Below, one piece after another: positions 33,159 to 45,130 of a stretch of DNA of 64,000 nt; within the stretch, counting starts at the first letter, position 1, and every line of letters begins with the position of its first letter. The notes below the pieces were generated by a model. The model was given only the letters and a program-made list of their open reading frames with translations, was not told where the DNA came from and made no database searches. The translations under genes and the position numbers were made by a program. Source of the DNA: Vicia villosa (taxonomy: Eukaryota > Streptophyta > Magnoliopsida > Fabales > Fabaceae); NCBI RefSeq assembly GCF_029867415.1, contig NC_081185.1, positions 32,688,245 through 32,752,244 on the forward strand, written 5' to 3'.

Positions 33159-36100
33159 TCATTCTGGGCATAAATCCATGCTGATGTTCTTCAGAATGAA
33201 CTTAAATCTATCTTCAGCCAGGGGTTTTGTAAAGATATCAGCCCATTGATGGTCTGTATCAACAAAGTTTAAAGATATAACACCCTTCTGAACATAGTCC
33301 CTTATGAAATGATGTTTAATCTCAATATGTTTAGCCTTTGAATGAAGAATAGGATTCTTAGATAAACATATAACAGAAGTATTATCACAGAATATAGGAA
33401 TGTTACTCTCATATATCTGATAATCTTCTAACTGACTCTTCATCCAGAGCATCTGTGTACTACAACCAGCAGCAGCGACATATTCTGCTTCTGTTGTTGA
33501 TAGAGCAATAGTTGCTTGCTTCTTGCTATACCAAGAGATCAAATGACTTCCAAGAAATTGGCAACTTCCTGAAGTACTTTTTCTTTCAATTTTGTCTCCA
33601 GCATAGTCAGCATCGCAGAATCCTACTAAGTTGTATTCTTTAGATTTTCTGTAAACTAAGCCAACATTAGTAGTACCTTTCAGATACCTTAGAATTCTCT
33701 TAACAGCAGTTAAATGAGATTCTCTAGGATCTGATTGGAATCTAGCACACAAACAAACACTGAACAGAATGTCAGGTCTAGAAGCAGTCAAATATAGAAG
33801 AGATCCAATCATACCTCTGTATAACTTCTGATCTACCTTCTTACTTACCTCATCCTTACCTAGGATGCATGTTGGATGCATAGGAGTTTTGGCTTCTTTG
33901 CAGTCTAGAAGATTAAACTTCTTCAGAAGTTCCTTCACATACTTGGTTTGGTGAACATACGTTCCTTCTGATGTTTGATTTATTTGTATTCCAAGGAAAT
34001 ACTTGAGTTCTCCCATCATGCTCATTTCAAACTCAGCCTGCATAGACTCAGCAAACTCCTTTCCAAGTGTAGCATTAGATGTTCCAAAAATAATATCATC
34101 TACATATATTTGACAAATTAAAATATCCCTTTTAAAGGTTTTACAAAAGAGAGTAGTGTCCACTTTTCCTCTAGTGAAACCATTATCCAGAAGGAAAGAA
34201 CTTAAGCGTTCATACCAAGCTCTGGGAGCCTGTTTCAATCCATACAATGATTTCTTTAGTTTAAAAACATGATTAGGAGACAGAGAGTCTTCAAAACCAG
34301 GAGGTTGATGGACATAAACTTCTTCATCTATATAACCATTTAAGAAGGCACTCTTAACATCCATCTGATAGAGAGTGATGTTATGTTGAGTGGCAAATGA
34401 AATTAATAGACGAATAGATTCTAACCTGGCCACTGGTGCAAAGGTTTCTGTATAGTCAATCCCTTCTTGCTGACTATAACCCTGAGCCACCAGTCTGGCT
34501 TTGTTCCTTACCACTTCACCTTTCTCACTGAGCTTGTTTCTGAAGACCCATTTTGTGCCGATTATATTGAATCCATCTGGTCTAGGAACAAGATCCCAAA
34601 CATCATTCCTTGTAAACTGATTTAGTTCTTCTTGCATAGCAATTATCCAGTCTGGATCTTCTAGAGCATGATCAACAGAAGTTGGCTCGATCAAAGACAC
34701 AAGACCTAATTGACAGTCTGCATTGTTCTTAAGGAATGCTCTTGTTCTGATTGGATCATCCTTCTTTCCAAGAATGACATCTTCTGAATGACCAGAGATG
34801 AGTCTGGATGATCTTCTGACAGATGGTTCTTCAGAAATGCTTAGATTCTCCAGAGAAGCTGATACTTGATCTTCAGATTCTTTGCTTCTGAGAAGCTCTG
34901 CTTCTGTTGCGTTGCTTCTTGGCTCAGCAACTTCTGATATATCAATATCCCAATCTGCAAAATTATCAAACTGCTTTGGTTTTTCAGAACCAAGCTTATC
35001 ATCAAACCTGATATTGATTGATTCTTCTACAATCAATGTTTCAGTATTGTATACTCTGTAGCCTTTTGAGCGTTCAGAATATCCAAGAAGGAAACATTTT
35101 TGTGCTTTGGAATCAAACTTACCAAGATGATCTTTAGTGTTCAGAATAAAGCATACACATCCAAAAGGATGGAAATATGAAATGTTGGGCTTTTTATTCT
35201 TCCACAATTCATAAGGAGTCTTATTTAGAATAGGTCTGATAGAGATTCTATTCTGAATATAGCATGCAGTGTTTATTGCTTCTGCCCAGAAATGCTTAGC
35301 CATATTGGTTTCATTGATCATGGTTCTGGCCATTTCTTGCAGAGTCCTATTCTTTCGTTCTACAACCCCATTTTGCTGTGGAGTTCTAGGACAAGAGAAA
35401 TCATGGGCAATACCATTTTCTTTGAAGAATTCTTCAAAGGATCTGTTCTCAAATTCACCACCATGATCACTTCTAACCTTTATGATTTTACACTCTTTTT
35501 CAGATTGAATCTGAATGCAGAAATCAAAGAACACTGAATGAGTCTCATCCTTGTGTTTCAAGAATTTTACCCACGTCCAGCGGCTATAATCATCTACGAT
35601 GACTAATCCATATTTCTTCCCTCTGACAGATGCTGTTTTGACTGGGCCAAACAGATCAATGTGCAAGAGTTCTAATGGCCTTGAGGTAGAAACAACATTC
35701 TTGGACTTGAATGCAGGTTTGGAGAACTTGCCCTTCTGACATGCTTCACAAAGAGCATCTGATTTGAATTTCAGATTAGGGAGTCCTCTGACCAGATCCA
35801 GTTTGTTAATCTGAGAAATCTTTCTCAAACTAGCATGACCTAATCTTCTGTGCCAGACCCACTGCTCTTCAGAAACAGACATAAGACAAGTCACCTTCTG
35901 ACTCATAAGATCTTGCAGATCTGTCTTATAAATGTTGTTCTTCCTCTTGCCTGTAAATAGGATTGAGCCATCCTTCTGATTTACAGCCTTGCAAGACTCT
36001 TGATTAAAGATTATATCATAACCATTGTCACTCAATTGACTGATAGATAAGAGGTTATGTGTTAATCCTTCTACAAGAAGTACATTAGAAATGGAAGGAG

Positions 36101-36293
36101 AGTTACCAGACTTTATAGTTCCGGAGCCAATTATCTTGCCCTTCTGATCTCCTCCAAACTTGACTTCTCCTCCAGACTTAAGCACCAGGTCTTGGAACAT
36201 AGACCTTCTTCCTGTCATGTGTCGTGAGCATCCAGAGTCCAGGTACCATGACATGTTGTGCTTTGTCCTTTTTGCAGTCAAGGATATCTGCAA
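33159..36293 (-). CDS. Sirevirus pol polyprotein
   Basis: 1044 aa, open throughout. In order: protease with [13 protein letters not shown] (active DSG at about residue 20); a zinc-binding pre-integrase region (HRRLGH near 150, then [14 protein letters not shown]); the integrase core with its acidic residues in HIDLFGP (about 211), SDHGGEFE and GVVERKNRT; the RT with DVKSAFLNG and the YVDD active site near 728; and RNase H with [14 protein letters not shown] near 930 and the [13 protein letters not shown] end. All catalytic motifs are present. The frame overlaps the end of gag by 116 nt in a different frame, so expression would need a frameshift or a gag sequence change. Confidence 0.95.
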   Translation of the reverse strand: MQISLTAKRTKHNMSWYLDSGCSRHMTGRRSMFQDLVLKSGGEVKFGGDQKGKIIGSGTIKSGNSPSISNVLLVEGLTHNLLSISQLSDNGYDIIFNQESCKAVNQKDGSILFTGKRKNNIYKTDLQDLMSQKVTCLMSVSEEQWVWHRRLGHASLRKISQINKLDLVRGLPNLKFKSDALCEACQKGKFSKPAFKSKNVVSTSRPLELLHIDLFGPVKTASVRGKKYGLVIVDDYSRWTWVKFLKHKDETHSVFFDFCIQIQSEKECKIIKVRSDHGGEFENRSFEEFFKENGIAHDFSCPRTPQQNGVVERKNRTLQEMARTMINETNMAKHFWAEAINTACYIQNRISIRPILNKTPYELWKNKKPNISYFHPFGCVCFILNTKDHLGKFDSKAQKCFLLGYSERSKGYRVYNTETLIVEESINIRFDDKLGSEKPKQFDNFADWDIDISEVAEPRSNATEAELLRSKESEDQVSASLENLSISEEPSVRRSSRLISGHSEDVILGKKDDPIRTRAFLKNNADCQLGLVSLIEPTSVDHALEDPDWIIAMQEELNQFTRNDVWDLVPRPDGFNIIGTKWVFRNKLSEKGEVVRNKARLVAQGYSQQEGIDYTETFAPVARLESIRLLISFATQHNITLYQMDVKSAFLNGYIDEEVYVHQPPGFEDSLSPNHVFKLKKSLYGLKQAPRAWYERLSSFLLDNGFTRGKVDTTLFCKTFKRDILICQIYVDDIIFGTSNATLGKEFAESMQAEFEMSMMGELKYFLGIQINQTSEGTYVHQTKYVKELLKKFNLLDCKEAKTPMHPTCILGKDEVSKKVDQKLYRGMIGSLLYLTASRPDILFSVCLCARFQSDPRESHLTAVKRILRYLKGTTNVGLVYRKSKEYNLVGFCDADYAGDKIERKSTSGSCQFLGSHLISWYSKKQATIALSTTEAEYVAAAGCSTQMLWMKSQLEDYQIYESNIPIFCDNTSVICLSKNPILHSKAKHIEIKHHFIRDYVQKGVISLNFVDTDHQWADIFTKPLAEDRFKFILKNISMDLCPE

Positions 36294-38097
36294 TAGGAAT
36301 AATCTTATCCTTAGGTACCCACATTTTCTTGGGTCCTTTCTTGTTAGATTTTCTCAAGTTCTGATTGAACTTGGGTTTAACATTGTAAGCAATAGGAGAA
36401 ACAGCATGATAATTTTTAATGTGAGTTTCATGATATTTCCTAGGTTGTGTCACATGCTTTTTGGTGTATGTTATGTGAAAACTTTGAGCATGTGAAGTGT
36501 GCCTAATATCATGGGAGTGGCCATACTTGAACTGATCATACAATGGCTTGTATGTGAGTTTCATTTCATCAACAGGTTCAAGTTTGTATGGGGTTTCACC
36601 CTCAAAACCAATGCCGACTCTTTTGTTTCCAGACACAGCATATATCATAGAAGCTAGTTGACTTCTGCCAATACTTCTAGATAAGAACTTCCTGAAACTT
36701 AAATCATATTCTTTCAGAATATGGTTTAGACTAGGAGTGGATTTCTCTGAATCAGAAGTAGATCCAACATTATTGGATAATTTTAAAAGTTTTTCTTTTA
36801 ATTCAGAATTCTCCAACTCAAGCTTCTTTGTTTCAAATTCAAATAGCTTTTTCAGCTTTTTGTATTTGAGACTGATCTGAGACTTGAGTTCCAGAAGTTC
36901 AGTTAGACCGGAAACTAACTCATCTCTAGTAAGTTCAGAAAATACCTCTTCAGAATCTGATTCTGATGTAGATTCTGATCCGTCATCTTCTGTCGCCATC
37001 AGCGCACAGTTAGCCTGCTCATCTTCAGAGTCTGAATCATCTTCTGACTCATCCCAGGTTGCCATAAGACCTTTCTTCTTATGAAACTTCTTCTTGGGAT
37101 TTTCCTTCTGAAGATTTGGACATTCATTCTTGAAGTGTCCAGGCTCATTGCATTCATAGCACATGACCTTCTTCTTGTCAAATCTTCTGTCATCAGAAGA
37201 TTCTCCACGTTCAAATTTCTTTGAACTTCTGAAGCCTCTGAACTTCCTTTGCTTGGTCTTCCAGAGTTGATTTAGTCTTCTGGAGATCAAAGACAGTTCA
37301 TCTTCTTCTTCAGATTCTGATTCTTCAGGATCTTCTTCTCTATCCTGAAAAGCGTTAGTGCATTTCTTGATATTGGATTTTAATGCAATAGACTTACCTT
37401 TCTTTTGAGGCTCATTTGCGTCCAGCTCTATTTCATGACTTCTCAAGGCACTGATAAGCTCTTCCAGAGAAACTTCATTCAGATTCTTTGCAATCTTGAA
37501 TGCAGTCACCATAGGACCCCATCTTCTGGGTAAGCTTCTGATGATCTTCTTTACGTGATCAGCCTTGGTGTATCCCTTGTCAAGAACTCTCAATCCAGCA
37601 GTAAGAGTTTGAAATCTTGAAAACATCTCTTCAATGTCTTCATCATCCTCCATCTTGAAGGCTTCATACTTCTGGATTAAAGCTAGAGCTTTAGTCTCCT
37701 TGACTTGAGCATTTCCTTCATGAGTCATTTTCAAGGACTCATATATGTCATAGGCCGTTTCCCTGTTAGATATCTTCTCATACTCAGCATGAGAGATAGC
37801 ATTCAGCAAAATAGTTCTGCATTTATGATGATTCCTGAAGAGCTTTTTCTGATCATCATTCATTTCTTGCCTTGTCAGCTTTACGCCACTGGCATTTACT
37901 GGATGTTTGTAACCATCCATCAGAAGATCCCATAGATCACCATCTAGACTAAGAAAGTAACTTTCCAGTTTATCTTTCCAGTATTCAAAGTTTTCACCAT
38001 CAAATACCGGCGGTCTAGTATAACCATTGTTACCGTTGTATTGCTCAGCAGAGCCAGATGTAGATGCAGGTGTAGACTTTTCACTTTCATCAACCAT
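36178..38097 (-). CDS. Sirevirus gag
   Basis: 639 aa. The N-terminal part has [20 protein letters not shown] and the gag domain through [13 protein letters not shown]. The [10 protein letters not shown] signature is typical of Sirevirus gags. A CCHC zinc knuckle ([14 protein letters not shown]) is near residue 312, followed by acidic Ser-rich runs and a coiled coil (about 425-465, [19 protein letters not shown]). The last residues read the protease-coding DNA in the wrong frame before stopping. Start ATG at 38097 lies 73 nt after the PBS. Confidence 0.95.
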   Translation of the reverse strand: MVDESEKSTPASTSGSAEQYNGNNGYTRPPVFDGENFEYWKDKLESYFLSLDGDLWDLLMDGYKHPVNASGVKLTRQEMNDDQKKLFRNHHKCRTILLNAISHAEYEKISNRETAYDIYESLKMTHEGNAQVKETKALALIQKYEAFKMEDDEDIEEMFSRFQTLTAGLRVLDKGYTKADHVKKIIRSLPRRWGPMVTAFKIAKNLNEVSLEELISALRSHEIELDANEPQKKGKSIALKSNIKKCTNAFQDREEDPEESESEEEDELSLISRRLNQLWKTKQRKFRGFRSSKKFERGESSDDRRFDKKKVMCYECNEPGHFKNECPNLQKENPKKKFHKKKGLMATWDESEDDSDSEDEQANCALMATEDDGSESTSESDSEEVFSELTRDELVSGLTELLELKSQISLKYKKLKKLFEFETKKLELENSELKEKLLKLSNNVGSTSDSEKSTPSLNHILKEYDLSFRKFLSRSIGRSQLASMIYAVSGNKRVGIGFEGETPYKLEPVDEMKLTYKPLYDQFKYGHSHDIRHTSHAQSFHITYTKKHVTQPRKYHETHIKNYHAVSPIAYNVKPKFNQNLRKSNKKGPKKMWVPKDKIIPIADILDCKKDKAQHVMVPGLWMLTTHDRKKVYVPRPGA

Positions 38098-38169
38098 CTT
38101 TTACTGAAGCGTTTTTCTCTTCCTGAATCTTTTCTAAACACGGTTAAGTGCTTGCACCTTAGAACCGGC

Positions 38170-38181
38170 GCTCTGATACCA
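38170..38181 (-). other. Primer binding site, initiator tRNA-Met
   Basis: The minus strand reads TGGTATCAGAGC two bases after the 5' LTR. This is complementary to the 3' end of initiator tRNA-Met, the standard copia primer. Confidence 0.95.
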
Positions 38182-38183
38182 AT

Positions 38184-39390
38184 TGAAGGATAGAAAAACA
38201 CTTAGAAAGGGGGGGTTTGAATAAGTGTAGCTTTAAAAACTTGACAGATAAAAATAAATTGCACAGTTATTTTTATCCTGGTTCGTTGTTAACTAAACTA
38301 CTCCAGTCCACCCCCGCAGAGATGATTTACCTCAACTGAGGATTTAATCCACTAATCGCACGGATTACAATGGTTCTCCACTTAGTCAACAACTAAGTCT
38401 TCCAGAGTCTTCTGATCACACACTGATCACTCCAGGAACAACTGCTTAGATACCCTCTAAGACTTTTCTAGAGTATACTGATCCACACGATCACTCTAGT
38501 TACAACCTGCTTAGATAACCTCTAAGACTTCCTAGAGTATTCTGATCCACACGATCACTCTAGTTCCTTACAACTTAATGTAATCAATTCTAAGAGTATT
38601 ACAATTGCTTCTTAAAAGCTATAATCACAAACTGTGATATTTCTCTTAACGTTTAAGCTTAATCTCACTAATATATTACAACAGCAATGTAGTGAGCTTT
38701 GATGAAGATGAAGATTCTGAGCTTTGATTTGAACAGCGTTTCAGCAAGTTAATATAAGTTGTTTTGGTGCAGAATCGTTAACCTTGCTTCTCATCAGAAC
38801 TTCATATTTATAGGCGTTGGAGAAGATGACCGTTGAGTGCATTTAATGCTTTGCGTGTTCCGTACAGCATCGCATTTAATGTTATACGCTTTTGTCAACT
38901 ACCTCGAGCCTTGTTCACGCTGTGTCTACTGACGTAGCCTTTAGTAGCTTTTAACGTTCCTTTTGTCAGTCAGCGTAGCTTGCCACTTGTACTTTCTTCT
39001 GATCTGATGTTTGTGAATACAACGTTTGAATATCATCAGAGTCAAACAGCTTGGTGCAAAGCATCTTCTGATCTTCTGACCTTGAAGTGCTTCTGAGCGT
39101 GATACCATCAGAACTTCAGTGCTTCTGTTCTCTTGTTCTTCTGATGCTTCCATAGACCCATGTTCTGATTCTGCTTCGACCATCTTCTGATGTCTTGCCA
39201 GACCATGTTCTGATGTTGCATGCTGAACCCTTTGAGACAAAGCTTCTGAGCGCTGAATTATGCGTACTCTTTATATATTTCCTGAAAGGAAATTGCATTG
39301 AATTAGAGTACCATATTATCTTAAGCAAAATTCATATTATTGTTATCATCAAAACTAAGATAATTGATCAGAACAAATCTTGTTCTAACA
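38184..39390 (-). repeat. 5' LTR of the Sirevirus
   Basis: 1207 bp, ending at 39390 next to the target duplication CTATG. The TATA box (CCTATAAATAT on minus) is at 38804-38814 and should drive the element's transcript. Confidence 0.95.
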
Positions 39391-39395
39391 CTATG

Positions 39396-40213
39396 CTGAT
39401 GAGAAGTACAAGTTACTATAGGAGCGTCTGAGAAATATGGAAATTCAGAAGGTACCTGGGTTGGATTTTGAAGAGCTGGGACTCATTCCTGGAGTCGTTA
39501 TTCCTCCAAAGTTCAAGACTCCAACTTTTGCTAAGTATGATGGAGTCTCTTGCCCCAAGATGCATCTGAGATCATATGTGAGGAAGATCCAACCTCATAC
39601 TGAAGACAACAGACTATGGATTCATTTCTTTCAAGAGAGTTTGTCTGGGACTCAATTGGAATGGTACTATCAGCTGGAGAATGGTAACATCCGCACTTGG
39701 GAAGACATGGCTGTTGTTTTCTACAAGCAATATCAATATAACTCTGACCTCGCACCAACTCGCATGCAACTACAAAGCATGTCTATGGGACCTAAGGAAA
39801 GTTTCAAAGAGTGAGCTCAAAAGTGGAGAGATTTAGCTGGAAGAGTCCAACCTTCATTGACTGATAAGGAATTGGTGGACATGTTCATGGGTACACTAAC
39901 TGGGCCGTTCTATAGTCACTTGTTGGGTAGTTCCTCAGCTGGTTTCACTGATCTCATATTGACTGGAGAACGCGTGGAGAGTGGTATTCGAAGTGGGAAG
40001 ATTCAAGTAGGTGCATCTTCTAGTACTGCAAAGAAGCCATATCATGGAAGAAATGAGTCTAATGCTGTTCATAGTCAGAGGGGCCGTAGTAAGAATGATC
40101 AGAATCAATCTGTTGGAGCTGTTCTCATCTCTACACCAACACCTTAACAAGCTCCTAGACAAGGGTATCAGCGCAAGACAGACAGATCGAGAAGATAATT
40201 CACCCTGATCAAC
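39396..40213 (+). pseudogene. Ogre gag, 3' part
   Basis: The gag capsid region resumes after the copia insertion: MEIQKVPGLDFEELGLIPGV near 39437, then LRSYVRKIQPHTEDNRLWIH, WYYQLENGNIRTWEDMAVVF and a later LVDMFMGTLTGPFYSHLLG. In-frame stops at about 39429 (TAG), 39812 (TGA), 40145 (TAA) and 40199 break it, without frameshift at the first two. Confidence 0.85.
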
Positions 40214-41818
40214 ATGCCTTTGTCTAAAGCCCTACAACATCTACTGAAGGCTAACTTGGTCACTCCGAAGGATCCTCCAAAGTTTGTCAACACTGCAAAT
40301 CCATCTTATGATCCCAAAGCCACATGTGCTTATCATTCCAATGCTCCTGGGCACCATGCAGACAATTGTTGGGCCCTGAAGAACAAAGTCCAAGACATGA
40401 TAGAAGCTGGTGAAATCGAGTTCGATGCTCCAGAGACTCCTAATGTCATTACTGCTCCCATGCCGAAACACGACAAGACTGTTAACGCTATCATAGACAC
40501 AGTCCATGTCTATGATGTGAGAGATCTGTCAACTCCTCTCCTTGACATCAAGAGAAAGCTGCTGCAAGCTGGTTTATTTCCAGGTTGCGACCCAGGCTGT
40601 TATTACTGTGCATCCCAACCCAACGGTTGTGAGAATCTGAAAAGAGGTATTCAAGGCTGGATGGATCGTGGCACTATCAGATTTGAGAAGATTCCTTCTA
40701 TTAAGGATTTGTGCGAAGGTTTCTCCTGTGGCTTGAAGATTGAAGATGTATCCGTAATTTTCAAAACTCCGCTGAAGATCCCTACTAAGGCTCCTTTCAA
40801 GATTTCTTCTGAGCCCCGCGTGGCTCCTATCATCATCACTAAGCCTGGTCCAATTCCATATTCTTCCGATAAGGCTATCCCGTGGAACTATGGTGCCGAG
40901 GTCTATATTCAAGGAGTTAAGCAAGAACTCATAGCTGACAAAGTTTCTGAAGACGCCAATCCCGATGTGGGTAATATTGCCGGAACTAGTAAAGTGACAA
41001 GAAGTGGAAGAGTGTTTTCTCCAGAGATCTCTCCAAACACTGCTTCACCTACTGTTACAAATACTCCTAATGCTGATACTCGAGGTAAAGGACCGTTGCA
41101 GACACCAATTGAGACCGTTACTGAAAATACATCTTCTGAAGAAGCAAATGAGTTCCTGAAGATCATCCGCAAGAGTGATTATGACATCGTTGAACAGATG
41201 GGGCATACTCCTTCTAAGATTTCTATGCTGTCACTCTTAAGTTGTTCCAAGACTCACGCCAAGGCAATGATGAAGTTCCTAGAGGCTGCTCATGTGCCGC
41301 AAGAGATTTCTGTCACTCAACTCGAGAACTGTATTGCAAACTTAACAACAGACAATTACCTTGGGTTTTCTGATGCTGATCTGAGTCCTAGTGGAAAGAA
41401 TCATAACAAGGCGCTGCACATCTCTATTGAATGTGGGGGCACCACTCTGGCCCATGTACTGGTTGACAATGGCTCGTCTCTGAATGTACTACCCAAGTAT
41501 GTACTGGACAAACTCAACCCAGACGGAATTGTGCTGAAATTCAGTGATGTGATAGTAAAAGCTTTCAATGGTACAATGAGTACTGTATATGGCGAAGTTG
41601 AGCTCCCGATCAGAGTAGGTTCCCAAACTTTCAATTTTGTGTTCTATGTGATGGACATTCATCCCGCTTATTCCTGTCTACTTGGGCGTCCTTGGATACA
41701 TGGGGCAAATGCTGTGACCTCAACTCTCCATCAAAAACTGAAATATTCGGCGAAAGGCAAGATTGTCACTGTGTATGGTGAAGAAGAGTATGTGGTGAGC
41801 TTCATAGATGAGACCTAG
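40214..41818 (+). CDS. Ogre gag end and aspartic protease region
   Basis: 534 aa open frame. The N-terminal part finishes gag, with a CxxH-type segment (CAYHSNAPGHHADNCWALKN, near residue 38) like the Ogre nucleocapsid. The central part is a linker. The protease lies at about 395-510, with the active site LVDNGSSLNV near residue 418 and the flap/hydrophobic end YSCLLGRPWIHG. It ends at TAG 41816-41818, and the same frame continues beyond. Confidence 0.85.
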   Translation: MPLSKALQHLLKANLVTPKDPPKFVNTANPSYDPKATCAYHSNAPGHHADNCWALKNKVQDMIEAGEIEFDAPETPNVITAPMPKHDKTVNAIIDTVHVYDVRDLSTPLLDIKRKLLQAGLFPGCDPGCYYCASQPNGCENLKRGIQGWMDRGTIRFEKIPSIKDLCEGFSCGLKIEDVSVIFKTPLKIPTKAPFKISSEPRVAPIIITKPGPIPYSSDKAIPWNYGAEVYIQGVKQELIADKVSEDANPDVGNIAGTSKVTRSGRVFSPEISPNTASPTVTNTPNADTRGKGPLQTPIETVTENTSSEEANEFLKIIRKSDYDIVEQMGHTPSKISMLSLLSCSKTHAKAMMKFLEAAHVPQEISVTQLENCIANLTTDNYLGFSDADLSPSGKNHNKALHISIECGGTTLAHVLVDNGSSLNVLPKYVLDKLNPDGIVLKFSDVIVKAFNGTMSTVYGEVELPIRVGSQTFNFVFYVMDIHPAYSCLLGRPWIHGANAVTSTLHQKLKYSAKGKIVTVYGEEEYVVSFIDET

Positions 41819-42205
41819 TATGTTGAGTTCACTGGAGAAGCTTTTGAATCTCCCCGTCAAGCGTATGAATTAGTCCCTCAAGTGGTTCCTGAGACTAAAC
41901 CCATAAATGTTGTTCCTAAAGTTACTAGAATTCCTCCTACAATGGCTTCCCTGAAAGATGCTAGGGCTGTGGTAGAAGAAGGTGGCTGCACTATCTGGGG
42001 GCAACTACCCGACATCCCTTACAAATCCAACAAATGGGGTCTAGGCTGCACCGCTAAGGATCATAGTGGAGAACGACATCCTCGTCCAGAAGGTTTGAAG
42101 TATCATTTCATCAGCAAAGGAGTCAATGCCATTGGAGAAGATTAAGATAATTGCAACCTAGACAAGTGGATCTTTCCTACACATGACGAAGGGCTGGACA
42201 ACTGG
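41819..42205 (+). pseudogene. Ogre post-protease segment, truncated
   Basis: The same frame as the protease continues past the stop (PRQAYELVPQVVPETKP, then GGCTIWGQLPDIP and GLKYHFISKGVNAIGED). It stops at 42145 and runs to a deletion junction near 42205. RT and everything after it is absent. Confidence 0.7.
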
Positions 42206-42702
42206 AAGACTACCTGCCCTCTTTATGGTAGGGACAGTCTTATGGCGAACGATACTCTCGACGACCCTTTCACATCCAATTGAAAGACTTCCTGCCCTCT
42301 CATGGTATGGATAGACCCTTTCGCCCGAAAGACTTAAAGAACAAAAAAGACAATCTTAGGGTAGGTGTTCTTAAATGCTTGCTCACATTCAATTCAAAAT
42401 TCAAAATGCTTTTCACACCTCCTTTTCAAATCAATTCAAAAAGGCTACGCTTATTTACAAGCTAAAGTCCTTATTCAAAATCTTTTCAAACAATTCAAAC
42501 ATTCAAAAGTGAGCTAAGCAATTAAGAGCCCATGGATACAAAGGGTGCTTTAAACCTTCCCTTTGTATAACCTACCCACCGAACTCAAAATCTTTCAAAG
42601 GTCTTTCTTATTCTTTTTGCCTTTCCAAATTGGATAAAATAAAAGTCGGTGGCGACTCTTGCTTACCGCGACATTTATAAAAAGTTAGTTCATCGTATTA
42701 CA
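42205..42702 (+). repeat. 3' LTR remnant of the Ogre element
   Basis: Matches the last roughly 500 bp of the 5' LTR. It has gactacctgccc at the start, aaggctacgcttatttacaa near 42438, aaaagtcggtggcgactctt near 42643, and the end TTACA at 42702. The first part of the LTR is deleted. Confidence 0.8.
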
Positions 42703-43640
42703 CTACCACTTACAAGAGAAGAAAATCACGAGATACCTCTACTTTCTGGTTCTAAACCAGTGAAAGTTAAGCCATATCGGTACCCTCACAGTAAAAAAGA
42801 ACAGATTGAGAAGATGGTACATGAGATGTTGGAACAAGGCATTATCAAACAAAGTAACAGCCCTTTTTTGTCTCCTATAATTCTGGTGAAAAAGAAGGAT
42901 GGATATTGGCGATTTTGCACCGACTACATAGCCCTTAATAGCATTACTCTCAAGGATAGCTTTCCCATGCCATCCATTGATGAATTGCTAGACGAACTGC
43001 ATGGTGCAAAGTATTTCTCTAAGCTAGATTTGTGCTTAGGGTAACACCAAATCTTGGTTAAAGAATAAGATAGGCATAAGATTGCATTCCGAACACACCA
43101 TGATCATTATGACTGGTTAGTCATGCCCATCAGATTAACAAACGCTCCCGATACCTTTCAAGGTTTAATGAACCAAAATTTTTCTAGTCCTTTAAGAAAT
43201 TTTGTGCTAGTTTTCTTTGATGACATCTTGGTGTACAATGCGTCTTGGCCATGCCACCTACAACATCTGGAATGGGTGTCACAAATGTTACAGAACCATG
43301 AGTTGTTTGCCAAATTATCCAAATGTTCATTTGGTCAAAAGGAAATTGATTACCCAGGCCATGTAGTGTGGGGTACATGGGTGTCTATGGAAAGTAATAA
43401 AGTCAAAGTTGTGATGGAATGGCCATAACCTAAAAACATCAAGCAACTCAAAGGATTCCTTGGTCTCACTGGTTATTATAGAAGGTTTATAAAAGGGTAT
43501 GCTCATATTTCTGGTCCACTTATAGACTTATTGCTCAAAGATGCATTCAAGTGGAATGTTGGAGCGGTAGAAGCATTTATCAGTCTGAAACGAGCAATCA
43601 CTACAGCTGTCATTCATAAATTACCAAATTTTGATGAATG
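42703..43640 (+). pseudogene. Reina/CRM-like chromovirus RT fragment
   Basis: One continuous frame with three in-frame stops (about 43042, 43069, 43426). RT motifs in order: [38 protein letters not shown], a FFDDILVYN active site (YxDD changed to FxDD), HLEWVSQMLQNHELFAKLSK and KGFLGLTGYYRRFIKGYAHI. It is cut on the left by the Ogre LTR and on the right by an Athila LTR. Gag, protease and integrase are absent. Confidence 0.85.
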
Positions 43641-44633
43641 ATTGGGACTTTATAAGTCTATCAGAATACTAACTGCAAGTATACAGTCTAGTCGTTTTAG
43701 TTTTAAAAGATGTCGAACCCACAAAGACTGAGGATCAATATAGTACGATCTTATGTTACTATGTTATCTAAAGCTATCGATTTCTTGGTTGTAGGGAACA
43801 AAAACTAAATATGATTTTTAATTAAATAATAAGATGTTAATAATACTGGTATGTAATATTCAGACGTCCAAATTCAATAAGTCATTGGCATAAATTAAAT
43901 ATTGAAACACTCTTCAGAATAAGTTATTTGAATTAAAAACCCTTGTCTCACACTCTCGTGTTTATTGATTTAGATTATAAAATCAGCCCTAAAGTTTGCT
44001 CTCGCTAAATCATTTAATAACTGAAAATAATTTTTGAAAATCAAATAAAACATAATCAACTCTAAAGCGCTCTCGCTGTATTTAGATTTGATGTTTGATA
44101 ACTACTATCTGGTAAAAACCTCAAACTCTCGTTGTGTTGATTTTAAACCTTAGTTTGTAATTTACTCTCGTAACAAAAGAAGTATTAGTTTTAGAAATCA
44201 AGACCAGAAAAACGTTTAATTTATTTTTATGCCAAATTGTTACCGAATCTTTCGGTTCAGTGACCTTACATACCAGTGTTAAGAAATTAGCTAGACGTAT
44301 TATTTATTTCATACATGCATAAACAGTACGGAAAAATAAGTTCAAACATGGAAATCAACAATAAATTGAATAAGCATATAAATAGAAACTTGAATTGAAT
44401 TAATACTGGAATAATCTTCAAGTAGCCAAATTCTTCAATACAAGAACATAATTCTTCTCCAATTACACTTGAAATCCGAAATTAAAAGGTCCTAAATCTA
44501 CGGTGCAATAGCCTCTCAATGTGAGAAACTATTGCTTATGGAAAGTAGTTAAAAAATGCTAGAAATTGAAGGTGTAGAAAAATTGGAAAAAGAAATAACA
44601 GTAAACTTAGAAAACTGAAACAATAAAACTTGA

Positions 44634-44667
<34 letters not shown>

Positions 44668-45130
44668 ACACTTCAATAACTACTCCTCTTATAGCTTTCA
44701 GTGCAAGACCTAAGTCTCCATAGAATCTAGGAGAAATACTGAGTCGTGTGAAGAACTTGTCAAACGAAATGGCCTTCTGTTGCATCAATTATGGGTTGCT
44801 CTGTTTTCATTATAAGAATACATGTGTCATTCATGGCAAGAACTTGTGCCGACGGGCACAACTTAATTGCGTGTCGTTCGTGGCAAGTGGGATGTGCCGT
44901 TCGGGGCAGTCTTCTGTCATGTTGGTTTTTGCAGTCGCTTCTACTAAATATCATAAGTGTATCTTTTGGTCACATTTCTTCATGTTTCTTTATGCCAGCT
45001 TGGTCAAATGCGATTACTTGAAAACATAGTAAAAATACCAACGTGAAGAAATAAAATCGATAGAAGCAGAAAATAAACTCATGTTAATTAAGCTTAATAA
45101 GCTTATTAAATGCAATTGACACAACATCAA
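43641..45130 (-). repeat. LTR of a second Athila-type element
   Basis: The stretch starts next to the broken RT frame with an actgcaagtatacagtctag block and tcgaacccacaaagactgag, a pattern typical of Athila LTRs read in reverse. Athila 3' sequence lies to its right, so this should be the 3' LTR of a minus-strand element. Boundaries are approximate because no PPT or target duplication is clear. Confidence 0.5.
44636..44665. repeat. (GA)n microsatellite
   Basis: About 15 uninterrupted GA units inside the Athila-type LTR. Confidence 0.95.

Larger units (their letters stand above)
29738..39390 (-). mobile_element. Sirevirus (Maximus/SIRE-type Ty1/copia), full length
   Basis: 9653 bp with target duplication CTATG on both sides (29733-29737 and 39391-39395). 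The two LTRs are 1207 bp each and differ at only three positions that I can find (29943/38389, 30271/38717, 30338/38784). Minus-strand order: LTR, tRNA-iMet PBS, gag, pol, a third ORF, repeated purine tracts, PPT, LTR. The near-identity of the LTRs indicates recent insertion. A further LTR of the same family is at 63310. Confidence 0.95.
23289..42702 (+). mobile_element. Ogre (Ty3/Tat) element with pol deletion and nested Sirevirus
   Basis: The order is 5' LTR, PBS, ORF1, gag, protease, then a truncated 3' LTR. RT, RNase H, integrase and the first roughly 3.2 kb of the 3' LTR are missing. The junction is near 42205, where pol-side sequence passes into an LTR-end block matching 26480. A 9653-bp copia element sits in gag (29738-39390). 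The flanks (gagac before 23289, ctacc after 42702) do not match, so the original target duplication has been lost. Confidence 0.85.

Noticed and set aside
44748..45029. Overlapping 64-93 aa frames in the Athila-type LTR
   Set aside because: Mutually antisense, no domain, inside an LTR.
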